Below are positions 1 through 13,906 of a DNA stretch of 64,000 bases, piece by piece. Source of the DNA: Lamellibrachia columna (lineage: Eukaryota; Annelida; Polychaeta; Sabellida; Siboglinidae). How positions within the stretch are numbered: the first letter of the stretch is position 1; the number at the start of each line of letters is the position of its first letter. A model generated the notes under the pieces. That model saw nothing but the letters and a program-made list of their open reading frames with translations, did no database searches and was not told the origin of the DNA. The position numbers and the translations under genes are program-made. The stretch is taken from contig OY759271.1 of NCBI GenBank assembly GCA_963662155.1, positions 21,767,729 to 21,831,728 on the forward strand. The letters are read 5' to 3'.

Positions 1-3000
1 AGACTGTATCTCCAATGTCGGAGACTGTATATCTAATGTCGGAGGCTGTATCTCCAATGTCGGAGACTGTATCTCCAATGTCGGAGACTGTATCTCCAAT
101 GTCGGAGACTGTATCTCCAATGCCGGAGACTGTATATCCAATGTCGGAGGCTGTATCTCCAATGCCGGAGACTGTATCTCCAATGCCGGAGACTGTATCT
201 CCAATGCCGGAGACTGTATCTCCAATGCCGGAGACTGTATCTCCAATGTCGGAGACTGTATCACCAATGTCGGAGACTGTATCTCCAATGCCGGAGACTG
301 TATCGCCAATGTCGGAGACTGTATCTCCAATGTCGGAGACTGTATCTCCAATGTCGGAGACTGTATCTCCAATGTCGGAGACTGTATATCCAATGCCGGA
401 GACTGTATCTCCAATGCCGGAGACTGTATCTCCAATGTCGGAGACTGTATCTCCAATGTCGGAGACTGTATCTCCAATGTCGGAGACTGTATCTCCAATG
501 TCGGAGACTGTATATCCAATGCCGGAGACTGTATCTCCAATGTCGGAGACTGTATCTCCAATGTCGGAGACTGTATCTCCAATGTCGGAGACTGTATCTC
601 CAATGTCGGAGACTGTATATCCAATGCCGGAGACTGTATCTCCAATGTCGGAGACTGTATATCCAATGCCGGAGACTGTATCTCCAATGTCGGAGACTGT
701 ATATCTAATGTCGGAGGCTGTATCTCCAATGTCGGAGACTGTATCTCCAATGCCGGAGACTGTATCTCCAATGTCGGAGACTGTATCTCCAATGTCGGAG
801 ACTGTATCTCCAATGTCGGAGACTGTATCTCCAATGTCGGAGACTGTATCTCCAATGCCGGAGACTGTATCTCCAATGTCGGAGACTGTATCTCCAATGT
901 CGGAGACTGTATCTCCAATGCCGGAGAGTGTATCTCCAATGCCGGAGACTGTATCTCCAATGTCGGAGACTGTATCTCCAATGCCGGAGACTGTATCTCC
1001 AATGCCGGAGAATGTATCTCCAATGTCGGAGACTGTATCTCCAATGTCGGAGACTGTATCTCCAATGCCGGAGACTGTATCTCCAATGCCGGAGACTGTA
1101 TCTCCAATGCCGGAGACTGTATCTCCAATGCCGGAGACTGTATCTCCAATGTCGGAGACTGTATCACCAATGTCGGAGACTGTATCTCCAATGCCGGAGA
1201 CTGTATCTCCAATGTCGGAGACTGTATCTCCAATGTCCGAGACTGTATATCCAATGTCGGAGACTGTATATCCAATGCCGGAGACTGTATCTCCAATGTC
1301 GGAGACTGTATCTCCAATGTCGGAGGCTGTATCTCCAATGTCGGAGGCTGTATCTCCAATGTCGGAGGCTGTATCTCCAATGTCGGAGGCTGTATCTCCA
1401 ATGTCGGAGGCTGTATCTCCAATGTTGGAGACTGTACCTCCAATGCCGGAGACTGTATATCCAATGCCGGAGACTGTATCTCCAATGTCGGAGACTGTAT
1501 CTCCAATGTCGGAGACTGTATCTCCAATGTCGGAGACTGTATATCCAATGCCGGAGACTGTATCTCCAATGTCGGAGACTGTATCTCCAATGTCGGAGAC
1601 TGTATCTCCAATGTCGGAGGCTGTATCTCCAATGTCGGAGGCTGTATCTCCAATGTCGGAGGCTGTATCTCCAATGTCGGAGACTGTATCTCCAATGTCG
1701 GAGACTGTATCTCCAATGTCGGAGACTGTATCTCCAATGCCGGAGACTGTATATCCAATGCCGGAGACTGTATCTCCAATGTCGGAGACTGTATCTCCAA
1801 TGTCGGAGACTGTATCTCCAATGTCGGAGACTGTATATCCAATGCCGGAGACTGTATCTCCAATGTCGGAGACTGTATCTCCAATGTCGGAGACTGTATC
1901 TCCAATGTCGGAGACTGTATCTCCAATGTCGGAGACTGTATATCCAATGCCGGAGACTGTATCTCCAATGTCGGAGACTGTATCTCCAATGTCGGAGACT
2001 GTATCTCCAATGTCGGAGACTGTATCTCCAATGTCGGAGACTGTATCTCCAATGTCGGAGACTGTATATCCAATGCCGGAGACTGTATCTCCAATGTCGG
2101 AGACTGTATATCCAATGCCGGAGACTGTATCTCCAATGTCGGAGACTGTATATCTAATGTCGGAGGCTGTATCTCCAATGTCGGAGACTGTATCTCCAAT
2201 GTCGGAGACTGTATCTCCAATGTCGGAGACTGTATCTCCAATGCCGGAGACTGTATATCCAATGTCGGAGGCTGTATCTCCAATGTCGGAGACTGTATCT
2301 CCAATGCCGGAGACTGTATCTCCAATGTCGGAGACTGTATCTCCAATGTCGGAGACTGTATCTCCAATGCCGGAGACTGTATCTCCAATGTCGGAGACTG
2401 TATCTCCAATGTCGGAGACTGTATCTCCAATGTCGGAGACTGTATCTCCAATGTCGGAGACTGTATCTCCAATGCCGGAGACTGTATCTCCAATGCCGGA
2501 GACTGTATCTCCAATGTCGGAGACTGTATCTCCAATGTCGGAGGCTGTATCTCCAATGTCGGAGACTGTATCTCCAATGTCGGAGACTGTATCTCCAATG
2601 CCGGAGACTGTATATCCAATGCCGGAGACTGTATCTCCAATGTCGGAGACTGTATCTCCAATGTCGGAGACTGTTTCTCCAATGTCGGAGACTGTATATC
2701 CAATGCCGGAGACTGTATCTCCAATGTCGGAGACTGTATCTCCAATGTCGGAGACTGTATCTCCAATGTCGGAGACTGTATCTCCAATGTCGGAGACTGT
2801 ATATATAATGCCGGAGACTGTATCTCCAATGTCGGAGACTGTATCTCCAATGTCGGAGACTGTATCTCCAATGTCGGAGACTGTATCTCCAATGTCGGAG
2901 ACTGTATATCCAATGCCGGAGACTGTATCTCCAATGTCGGAGACTGTATATCCAATGCCGGAGACTGTATCTCCAATGTCGGAGACTGTATATCTAATGT

Positions 3001-6000
3001 CGGAGGCTGTATCTCCAATGTCGGAGACTGTATCTCCAATGTCGGAGACTGTATCTCCAATGTCGGAGACTGTATATCCAATGCCGGAGACTGTATCTCC
3101 AATGTCGGAGACTGTATCTCCAATGTCGGAGACTGTATCTCCAATGTCGGAGACTGTATCTCCAATGTCGGAGACTGTATATCCAATGCCGGAGACTGTA
3201 TCTCCAATGTCGGAGACTGTATCTCCAATGTCGGAGACTGTATCTCCAATGTCGGAGACTGTATCTCCAATGTCGGAGACTGTATCTCCAATGTCGGAGA
3301 CTGTATATCCAATGCCGGAGACTGTATCTCCAATGTCGGAGACTGTATATCCAATGCCGGAGACTGTATCTCCAATGTCGGAGACTGTATATCTAATGTC
3401 GGAGGCTGTATCTCCAATGTCGGAGACTGTATCTCCAATGTCGGAGACTGTATCTCCAATGTCGGAGACTGTATCTCCAATGCCGGAGACTGTATATCCA
3501 ATGTCGGAGGCTGTATCTCCAATGTCGGAGACTGTATCTCCAATGCCGGAGACTGTATCTCCAATGTCGGAGACTGTATCTCCAATGTCGGAGACTGTAT
3601 CTCCAATGCCGGAGACTGTATCTCCAATGTCGGAGACTGTATCTCCAATGTCGGAGACTGTATCTCCAATGTCGGAGACTGTATCTCCAATGTCGGAGAC
3701 TGTATCTCCAATGCCGGAGACTGTATCTCCAATGCCGGAGACTGTATCTCCAATGTCGGAGACTGTATCTCCAATGTCGGAGGCTGTATCTCCAATGTCG
3801 GAGACTGTATCTCCAATGTCGGAGACTGTATCTCCAATGCCGGAGACTGTATATCCAATGCCGGAGACTGTATCTCCAATGTCGGAGACTGTATCTCCAA
3901 TGTCGGAGACTGTTTCTCCAATGTCGGAGACTGTATATCCAATGCCGGAGACTGTATCTCCAATGTCGGAGACTGTATCTCCAATGTCGGAGACTGTATC
4001 TCCAATGTCGGAGACTGTATCTCCAATGTCGGAGACTGTATATATAATGCCGGAGACTGTATCTCCAATGTCGGAGACTGTATCTCCAATGTCGGAGACT
4101 GTATCTCCAATGTCGGAGACTGTATCTCCAATGTCGGAGACTGTATATCCAATGCCGGAGACTGTATCTCCAATGTCGGAGACTGTATATCCAATGCCGG
4201 AGACTGTATCTCCAATGTCGGAGACTGTATATCTAATGTCGGAGGCTGTATCTCCAATGTCGGAGACTGTATCTCCAATGTCGGAGACTGTATCTCCAAT
4301 GTCGGAGACTGTATCTCCAATGCCGGAGACTGTATATCCAATGTCGGAGGCTGTATCTCCAATGCCGGAGACTGTATCTCCAATGCCGGAGACTGTATCT
4401 CCAATGCCGGAGACTGTATCTCCAATGCCGGAGACTGTATCTCCAATGTCGGAGACTGTATCACCAATGTCGGAGACTGTATCTCCAATGCCGGAGACTG
4501 TATCGCCAATGTCGGAGACTGTATCTCCAATGTCGGAGACTGTATCTCCAATGTCGGAGACTGTATCTCCAATGTCGGAGACTGTATATCCAATGCCGGA
4601 GACTGTATCTCCAATGTCGGAGACTGTATCTCCAATGTCGGAGACTGTATCTCCAATGTCGGAGACTGTATCTCCAATGTCGGAGACTGTATATCCAATG
4701 CCGGAGACTGTATCTCCAATGTCGGAGACTGTATCTCCAATGTCGGAGACTGTATCTCCAATGTCGGAGACTGTATATCCAATGCCGGAGACTGTATCTC
4801 CAATGTCGGAGACTGTATCTCCAATGTCGGAGACTGTATCTCCAATGTCGGAGACTGTATCTCCAATGTCGGAGACTGTATATCCAATGCCGGAGACTGT
4901 ATCTCCAATGTCGGAGACTGTATCTCCAATGTCGGAGACTGTATCTCCAATGTCGGAGACTGTATCTCCAATGTCGGAGACTGTATCTCCAATGTCGGAG
5001 ACTGTATATCCAATGCCGGAGACTGTATCTCCAATGTCGGAGACTGTATATCCAATGCCGGAGACTGTATCTCCAATGTCGGAGACTGTATATCTAATGT
5101 CGGAGGCTGTATCTCCAATGTCGGAGACTGTATCTCCAATGTCGGAGACTGTATCTCCAATGTCGGAGACTGTATCTCCAATGCCGGAGACTGTATATCC
5201 AATGTCGGAGGCTGTATCTCCAATGTCGGAGACTGTATCTCCAATGCCGGAGACTGTATCTCCAATGTCGGAGACTGTATCTCCAATGTCGGAGACTGTA
5301 TCTCCAATGCCGGAGACTGTATCTCCAATGTCGGAGACTGTATCTCCAATGTCGGAGACTGTATCTCCAATGTCGGAGACTGTATCTCCAATGTCGGAGA
5401 CTGTATCTCCAATGCCGGAGACTGTATCTCCAATGCCGGAGACTGTATCTCCAATGTCGGAGACTGTATCTCCAATGTCGGAGGCTGTATCTCCAATGTC
5501 GGAGACTGTATCTCCAATGTCGGAGACTGTATCTCCAATGCCGGAGACTGTATATCCAATGCCGGAGACTGTATCTCCAATGTCGGAGACTGTATCTCCA
5601 ATGTCGGAGACTGTTTCTCCAATGTCGGAGACTGTATATCCAATGCCGGAGACTGTATCTCCAATGTCGGAGACTGTATCTCCAATGTCGGAGACTGTAT
5701 CTCCAATGTCGGAGACTGTATCTCCAATGTCGGAGACTGTATATATAATGCCGGAGACTGTATCTCCAATGTCGGAGACTGTATCTCCAATGTCGGAGAC
5801 TGTATCTCCAATGTCGGAGACTGTATCTCCAATGTCGGAGACTGTATATCCAATGCCGGAGACTGTATCTCCAATGTCGGAGACTGTATATCCAATGCCG
5901 GAGACTGTATCTCCAATGTCGGAGACTGTATATCTAATGTCGGAGGCTGTATCTCCAATGTCGGAGACTGTATCTCCAATGTCGGAGACTGTATCTCCAA

Positions 6001-9000
6001 TGTCGGAGACTGTATATCCAATGCCGGAGACTGTATCTCCAATGTCGGAGACTGTATCTCCAATGTCGGAGACTGTATCTCCAATGTCGGAGACTGTATC
6101 TCCAATGTCGGAGACTGTATATCCAATGCCGGAGACTGTATCTCCAATGTCGGAGACTGTATCTCCAATGTCGGAGACTGTATCTCCAATGTCGGAGACT
6201 GTATCTCCAATGTCGGAGACTGTATCTCCAATGTCGGAGACTGTATATCCAATGCCGGAGACTGTATCTCCAATGTCGGAGACTGTATATCCAATGCCGG
6301 AGACTGTATCTCCAATGTCGGAGACTGTATATCTAATGTCGGAGGCTGTATCTCCAATGTCGGAGACTGTATCTCCAATGTCGGAGACTGTATCTCCAAT
6401 GTCGGAGACTGTATCTCCAATGCCGGAGACTGTATATCCAATGTCGGAGGCTGTATCTCCAATGTCGGAGACTGTATCTCCAATGCCGGAGACTGTATCT
6501 CCAATGTCGGAGACTGTATCTCCAATGTCGGAGACTGTATCTCCAATGCCGGAGACTGTATCTCCAATGTCGGAGACTGTATCTCCAATGTCGGAGACTG
6601 TATCTCCAATGTCGGAGACTGTATCTCCAATGTCGGAGACTGTATCTCCAATGCCGGAGACTGTATCTCCAATGCCGGAGACTGTATCTCCAATGTCGGA
6701 GACTGTATCTCCAATGTCGGAGGCTGTATCTCCAATGTCGGAGACTGTATCTCCAATGTCGGAGACTGTATCTCCAATGCCGGAGACTGTATATCCAATG
6801 CCGGAGACTGTATCTCCAATGTCGGAGACTGTATCTCCAATGTCGGAGACTGTTTCTCCAATGTCGGAGACTGTATATCCAATGCCGGAGACTGTATCTC
6901 CAATGTCGGAGACTGTATCTCCAATGTCGGAGACTGTATCTCCAATGTCGGAGACTGTATCTCCAATGTCGGAGACTGTATATATAATGCCGGAGACTGT
7001 ATCTCCAATGTCGGAGACTGTATCTCCAATGTCGGAGACTGTATCTCCAATGTCGGAGACTGTATCTCCAATGTCGGAGACTGTATATCCAATGCCGGAG
7101 ACTGTATCTCCAATGTCGGAGACTGTATATCCAATGCCGGAGACTGTATCTCCAATGTCGGAGACTGTATATCTAATGTCGGAGGCTGTATCTCCAATGT
7201 CGGAGACTGTATCTCCAATGTCGGAGACTGTATCTCCAATGTCGGAGACTGTATCTCCAATGCCGGAGACTGTATATCCAATGTCGGAGGCTGTATCTCC
7301 AATGCCGGAGACTGTATCTCCAATGCCGGAGACTGTATCTCCAATGCCGGAGACTGTATCTCCAATGCCGGAGACTGTATCTCCAATGTCGGAGACTGTA
7401 TCACCAATGTCGGAGACTGTATCTCCAATGCCGGAGACTGTATCGCCAATGTCGGAGACTGTATCTCCAATGTCGGAGACTGTATCTCCAATGTCGGAGA
7501 CTGTATCTCCAATGTCGGAGACTGTATATCCAATGCCGGAGACTGTATCTCCAATGTCGGAGACTGTATCTCCAATGTCGGAGACTGTATCTCCAATGTC
7601 GGAGACTGTATCTCCAATGTCGGAGACTGTATATCCAATGCCGGAGACTGTATCTCCAATGTCGGAGACTGTATCTCCAATGTCGGAGACTGTATCTCCA
7701 ATGTCGGAGACTGTATCTCCAATGCCGGAGACTGTATATCCAATGCCGGAGACTGTATCTCCAATGTCGGAGACTGTATATCCAATGCCGGAGACTGTAT
7801 CTCCAATGTCGGAGACTGTATATCTAATGTCGGAGGCTGTATCTCCAATGTCGGAGACTGTATCTCCAATGCCGGAGACTGTATCTCCAATGTCGGAGAC
7901 TGTATCTCCAATGTCGGAGACTGTATCTCCAATGTCGGAGACTGTATCTCCAATGTCGGAGACTGTATCTCCAATGCCGGAGACTGTATCTCCAATGTCG
8001 GAGACTGTATCTCCAATGCCGGAGACTGTATCTCCAATGTCGGAGAGTGTATCTCCAATGCCGGAGACTGTATCTCCAATGTCGGAGACTGTATCTCCAA
8101 TGCCGGAGACTGTATCTCTAATGCCGGAGAATGTATCTCCAATGTCGGAGACTGTATCTCCAATGTCGGAGACTGTATCTCCAATGCCGGAGACTGTATC
8201 TCCAATGCCGGAGACTGTATCTCCAATGCCGGAGACTGTATCTCCAATGCCGGAGACTGTATCTCCAATGTCGGAGACTGTATCACCAATGTCGGAGACT
8301 GTATCTCCAATGCCGGAGACTGTATCTCCAATGTCGGAGACTGTATCTCCAATGTCGGAGACTGTATATCCAATGTCGGAGACTGTATATCCAATGCCGG
8401 AGACTGTATCTCCAATGTCGGAGACTGTATCTCCAATGTCGGAGGCTGTATCTCCAATGTCGGAGGCTGTATCTCCAATGTCGGAGGCTGTATCTCCAAT
8501 GTCGGAGGCTGTATCTCCAATGTCGGAGGCTGTATCTCCAATGTTGGAGACTGTATCTCCAATGCCGGAGACTGTATATCCAATGCCGGAGACTGTATCT
8601 CCAATGTCGGAGACTGTATCTCCAATGTCGGAGACTGTATCTCCAATGTCGGAGACTGTATATCCAATGCCGGAGACTGTATCTCCAATGTCGGAGACTG
8701 TATCTCCAATGTCGGAGACTGTATCTCCAATGTCGGAGGCTGTATCTCCAATGTCGGAGGCTGTATCTCCAATGTCGGAGGCTGTATCTCCAATGTCGGA
8801 GACTGTATCTCCAATGTCGGAGACTGTATCTCCAATGTCGGAGACTGTATCTCCAATGCCGGAGACTGTATATCCAATGCCGGAGACTGTATCTCCAATG
8901 TCGGAGACTGTATCTCCAATGTCGGAGACTGTATCTCCAATGTAGGAGACTGTATCTCCAATGTCGGAGAGTGTATCTCCAATGCCGGAGACTGTATCTC

Positions 9001-12000
9001 CAATGTTGGAGACTGTATCTCCAATGCCGGAGACTGTATCTCCAATGCCGGAGACTGTATCTCCAATGTCGGAGACTGTATCTCCAATGTCGGAGACTGT
9101 ATCTCCAATGTCGGAGACTGTATCTCCAATGCCGGAGACTGTATCTCCAATGCCGGAGACTGTATCTCCAATGCCGGAGACTGTATCTCCAATGCCGGAG
9201 ACTGTATCTCCAATGCCGGAGACTGTATCTCCAATGTCGGAGACTGTATCACCAATGTCGGAGGCTGTATCTCCAATGCCGGAGACTGTATCGCCAATGT
9301 CGGAGACTGTATCTCTAATGTCGGAGACTGTATCTCCAATGTCGGAGACTGTATCTCCAATGTCGGAGACTGTATATCCAATGCCGGAGACTGTATCTCC
9401 AATGTCGGAGACTGTATCTCCAATGTCGGAGACTGTATCTCCAATGCCGGAGACTGTATATCCAATGCCGGAGACTGTATCTCCAATGTCGGAGACTGTA
9501 TCTCCAATGTCGGAGACTGTATCTCCAATGTCGGAGACTGTATCTCCAATGTCGGAGACTGTATATCCAATGCCGGAGACTGTATCTCCAATGTCGGAGA
9601 CTGTATATCCAATGCCGGAGACTGTATCTCCAATGTCGGAGACTGTATATCTAATGTCGGAGGCTGTATCTCCAATGTCGGAGACTGTATCTCCAATGTC
9701 GGAGACTGTATCTCCAATGTCGGAGACTGTATATCCAATGTCGGAGGCTCTATCTCCAATGTCGGAGACTGTATCTCCAATGCCGGAGACTGTATCTCCA
9801 ATGCCGGAGACTGTATCTCCAATGTCGGAGACTGTATCTCCAATGTCGGAGACTGTATCCCCAATGTCGGAGACTGTATCTCCAATGTCGGAGACTGTAT
9901 CTCCAATGCCGGAGACTGTATCTCCAATGTCGGAGACTGTATCTCCAATGTCGGAGAGTGTATCTCCAATGCCGGAGACTGTATCTCCAATGTCGGAGAC
10001 TGTATCTCCAATGCCGGAGACTGTATCTCCAATGCCGGAGACTGTATCTCCAATGTCGGAGACTGTATCTCCAATGTCGGAGACTGTATCTCCAATGCCG
10101 GAGACTGTATCTCCAATGCCGGAGACTGTATCTCCAATGCCGGAGACTGTATCTCCAATGCCGGAGACTGTATCTCCATTGTCGGAGACTGTATCACCAA
10201 TGTCGGAGACTGTATCTCAAATTCCGGAGACTGTATCGCCAATGTCGGAGACTGTATCTCCAATGTCGGAGACTGTATCTCCAATGTCGGAGACTGTATC
10301 TCCAATGTCGGAGAGTGTATCTCCAATGCCGGAGACTGTATCTCCAATGTCGGAGACTGTATCTCCGATGCCGGAGACTGTATCTCCGATGCCGGAGACT
10401 GTATCTCCAATGTCGGAGACTGTATCTCCGATGTCGGAGACTGTATCTCCAATGTCGGAGACTGTATCTCCAATGCCGGAGACTGTATCTCCAATGCCGG
10501 AGACTGTATCTCCAATGCCGGAGACTGTATCTCCAATGTCGGAGACTGTATCTCCAATGTCGGAGAGTGTATCTCCAATGCCGGAGACTGTATCTCCAAT
10601 GTCGGAGACTGTATCTCCAATGCCGGAGACTGTATCTCCAATGTCGGAGACTGTATCTCCAATGTCGGAGACTGTATCTCCAATGTCGGAGACTGTATCT
10701 CCAATGCCGGAGACTGTATCTCCAATGCCGGAGACTGTATCTCCAATGCCGGAGACTGTATCTCCAATGTCGGAGACTGTATCACCAATGTCGGAGACTG
10801 TATCTCAAATTCCGGAGACTGTATCGCCAATGTCGGAGACTGTATCTCCAATGTCGGAGACTGTATCTCCAATGTCGGAGACTGTATCTCCAATGTCGGA
10901 GAGTGTATCTCCAATGCCGGAGACTGTATCTCCAATGTCGGAGACTGTATCTCCGATGCCGGAGACTGTATCTCCGATGCCGGAGACTGTATCTCCAATG
11001 TCGGAGACTGTATCTCCGATGTCGGAGACTGTATCTCCAATGTCGGAGACTGTATCTCCAATGCCGGAGACTGTATCTCCAATGCCGGAGACTGTATCTC
11101 CAATGCCGGAGACTGTATCTCCAATGCCGGAGACTGTATCTCCAATGCCGGAGACAGTATCTCCAATGTCGGAGACTGTATCACCAATGTCGGAGACTGT
11201 ATCTCCAATGCCGGAGACTGTATCGCCAATGTCGGAGACTGTATCTCTAATGTCGGAGACTGTATCTCCAATGCCGGAGACTGTATCTCCAATGTCGGAG
11301 ACTGTATCTCCAATGTCGGAGACTGTATCTCCAATGTCGGAGACTGTATCTCCAATGCCGGAGACTGTATCTCCAATGTCGGAGACTGTATCTCCAATGT
11401 CGGAGACTGTATCTCCAATGCCGGAGACTGTATCTCCAATGTCGGAGACTGTATCTCCAATGTCGGAGACTGTATCTCCAATGTCGGAGACTGTATCTCC
11501 AATGTCGGAGACTGTATCTCCAATGCCGGAGACTGTATCGCCAATGTCGGAGACTGTATCTCTAATGTCGGAGACTGTATCTCCAATGCCGGAGACTGTA
11601 TATCCAATGTCGGAGACTGTATCTCCAATGCCGGAGACTGTATCGCCAATGTCGGAGACTGTATCTCCAATGTCGGAGACTGTATCTCCAATGCCGGAGA
11701 CTGTATCTCCAATGTCGGAGATTGTATCTCCAATGTCGGAGACTGTATCTCCAATGTCGGAGACTGTATCTCCAATGTCGGAGACTGTATCTCCAATGCC
11801 GGAGACTGTATCGCCAATGTCGGAGACTGTATCTCCAATGTCGGAGACTGTATCTCCAATGTCGGAGACTGTATCTCCAATGTCGGAGAGTGTATCTCCA
11901 ATGCCGGAGACTGTATCTCCAATGTCGGAGACTGTATCTCCAATGTCGGAGACTGTATCTCCAATGTCGGAGACTGTATCTCCAATGTCGGAGACTGTAT

Positions 12001-12076
12001 CTCCAATGCCGGAGACTGTATCGCCAATGTCGGAGACTGTATCTCTAATGTCGGAGACTGTATCTCCAATGCCGAA
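1..12076. repeat. 21-bp satellite array, about 575 units
   Basis: A continuous head-to-tail array of a 21-bp unit (core TCTCCAATGTCGGAGACTG plus two bases) begins before the window and stops at about 12076, where the last unit breaks into unique sequence. Units differ mainly at a few fixed positions: GTCGG or GCCGG, GAGAC or GAGGC, TATCTCC or TATATCC, with rarer CACC, CGCC and TCTAATG forms. Each unit holds an inverted pair, TCTCC and GGAGA, around six bases. In the consensus all six frames lack stops, so the frame starting at base 15, which reads MSETVSP repeats for nearly 3,000 codons to a TAG at 8944, is expected by arithmetic. There is no signal peptide or non-repeat domain. I treat it as satellite DNA; a giant repeat protein is possible but unsupported. 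Confidence 0.95.
2151..7820. repeat. 2,940-bp higher-order repeat in the satellite, two copies
   Basis: The rare unit reading TATCTAATGT recurs at 2151, 2991, 3390, 4230, 5091, 5931, 6330, 7170 and 7821. The spacings are 840, 399, 840, 861, 840, 399, 840 and 651 bp, all multiples of 21. The pattern repeats every 2,940 bp (140 units), and other rare variants (CTGTTTCTCC, TATATAATG, ATCACCAATG) recur at the same offset, so 5091-7820 copies 2151-4880 and later units with a 210-bp (10-unit) loss near its end. A second long-range copy relates about 702-1820 to about 7821-8940 (offset 7,119 bp). A 588-bp repeat relates 10215 to 10803. Confidence 0.88.
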
Positions 12077-12993
12077 GGATACAAATTTATTAATCTAAAT
12101 GTTCTTACTAAGTTGGTAATGGACTCTAATATTACCTACAACAATACACCAGAAAACTTGTTTGACAATAATTATTATGAAATATGTATGTATTTATGTT
12201 AGCTTCCTGCACAGAGTAGGCCTACAACAAACATACGTATCGCTGGATATTCAAATGTAGCAAATGCTAAATTACTAAATTAATAATTGTACACAATACA
12301 AGATTCGTGAATATTGTAAGAGTAGGTCCAGATATGTTTTATTGTTGTATCGTTCAGCGAAAACCAATACAATAGAATAGAATATGTATAGGCAGACGAA
12401 AAAAGATGTATTGCATATACACGTTATTGGGATACGATCCATCCCTTTAAAGGGAATGACATTAGTTAAGACATTTTATATTGCCATTTTCGTGTTCGCC
12501 ATTAAACTAGAGATATGCTTGTACACGATCGTATGCGTGGGTGTACACGGTAGTATGTGCGGGTGTACACAACTGTACGCGTGGGTGTACCGCTGGTTGT
12601 GTACATTCAGCGCTCCCAAGTACCAATCTGCATGTGGCAGTTTGGGCAGCTGTGAACGGCGTCCTTGCAGCTGTCCATACAGAAGGGAATGAAGCAACAG
12701 CCAAGTTCGCATCTGCAGATACAAAATAAATTACACAAGTACTGTTGCTACAGCTGTGCCAAATGTATATGAAATAATAACTAGGGTTAGAAACATCATG
12801 GTCACGAGTGTTGGCTTAAGAACTCTATAACAATTAAATGTTTTCAACCATATCACACGTGAATTATACAGGAAACGACGGCGTGGTGGAAAGAGGTGGT
12901 TGAGAAGGGAGTGCCCAGGTTCCAACAAGCTACGCCACGTGGCATGACGCGCACTTGCACGCACGCAAACTTGGGGACCAGTGTATACATAAT
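12077..12993. other. Intergenic, no gene seen
   Basis: AT-rich sequence after the satellite. The only structure I see is a short run of imperfect GTGGGTGTACAC-type repeats at about 12530-12600. Short open frames here overlap on both strands and have no recognisable domain. Confidence 0.6.
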
Positions 12994-13320
12994 CTACACT
13001 AGAATGTGTATACGAAATATAAATTGTGTAAAATATTGAAACACTAGGTATGGCTTCGCAACGCACACGTTCAGTGCGTGGTTGTTTACAGCCGTTGTTG
13101 GGCTATTGGTGAAAGCAGCCATACCATTCGTCTTCCCGGCCACAGCACCATCGTAGACTTGGTCACGCATGTTTCGGGAGACCAAACCGAGCTGCTCGAC
13201 CTGTTTGGCGATAGCTGTTTGTGTAACTCCGGAGTCCCACAAGAGAAACAAGAATGCATCACGAATGTTCTGCTTTTTGCAACCTTTCAAGACAACAGTG
13301 AACTGTATGCTCTGTGGCAC
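12994..13320 (-). pseudogene. hAT-type transposase fragment (ZMYM1/DUF4371-like)
   Basis: A 108-codon open frame on the minus strand carries two landmarks of the catalytic region of hAT-type transposases related to ZMYM1/DUF4371 proteins. These are DQVYDGA at residues 53-59, matching the conserved YDGA block after a helical stretch (TAIAKQVEQLGL, residues 35-46), and NNHALNVCV at residues 79-87, matching the conserved HxLNL block. The usual GQ before YDGA is DQ here, the NM after it is lost, and the stretch between the blocks is shortened. The frame is far shorter than a complete transposase of several hundred residues, and no terminal repeats were found around it. Upstream codons (13321-13400) continue in a frame with CPKCGRCF. 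I read it as a decayed fragment. The family is recognised from two motifs only. Confidence 0.5.
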
Positions 13321-13906
13321 TGGTGGAATAAAACACCTTCCGCATTTCGGGCATGTTCTGCTGTTTTTTCCGCGATGATGGCAATATTTGCTTTGTGTGT
13401 TATCTTTTGTGTTATCTTCTGTGTTATCTTCGACGGGTTCTTGGTTTGTATCGTCAAGCGCGTTTCCAGAACCACATCGCCAGCATCAACTCAGAAATTG
13501 ACGAGAGCATTAAAATTGCCGTGGTGGGTGGCATTATGGCGGTGATTTCTTAGGGTGATATTATTTTCTTTCTTTCTTCACCGAGAATAACCGTCTTTAC
13601 TATGGGTTGCATCTTAAGGCAATTGTGTCTCACACTGGTTTATAAGCCTGACAATAACTGTGAACCGGTGGAAAATTAAAAAAATGCACTTACAGCAAGA
13701 ATCCATATGCATTTAGTAATTGGTAGTACGAAGACAAGGCAGGACGGGGGGGGGTCAGAACGACTGGGGACAAATGACAGTACTCTACATTGCTCGTAGA
13801 TCTTAGTTTATATGCTAGAATTGTCCTCATCTGGGAAACAAGTGCAGGGGAGCGCCACCTCGCGGTATTTCAACAACTAAATTTGACTTGAAGAAAAAAT
13901 CCGGCC
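13321..13906. other. Intergenic, no gene seen
   Basis: Contains a short direct repeat of TTATCTTTTGTGTTATCTTCTGTG type at 13390-13430 and a G-run at 13745-13753. The part next to the transposase fragment may be more of the same decayed element. Nothing else is recognisable. Confidence 0.5.

Noticed and set aside
928..12048. YLQCRRL repeat proteins in a second frame over the satellite
   Set aside because: Same arithmetic reason, and periodic TAA stops in the TATCTAATG units break the frame.
15..12098. Giant proteins of about 2,976 and 1,045 residues made of MSETVSP repeats
   Set aside because: The unit is 21 bp and stop-free in all six frames, so long frames are automatic. There is no non-repeat domain, signal peptide or splice context, and common variants change residues freely.
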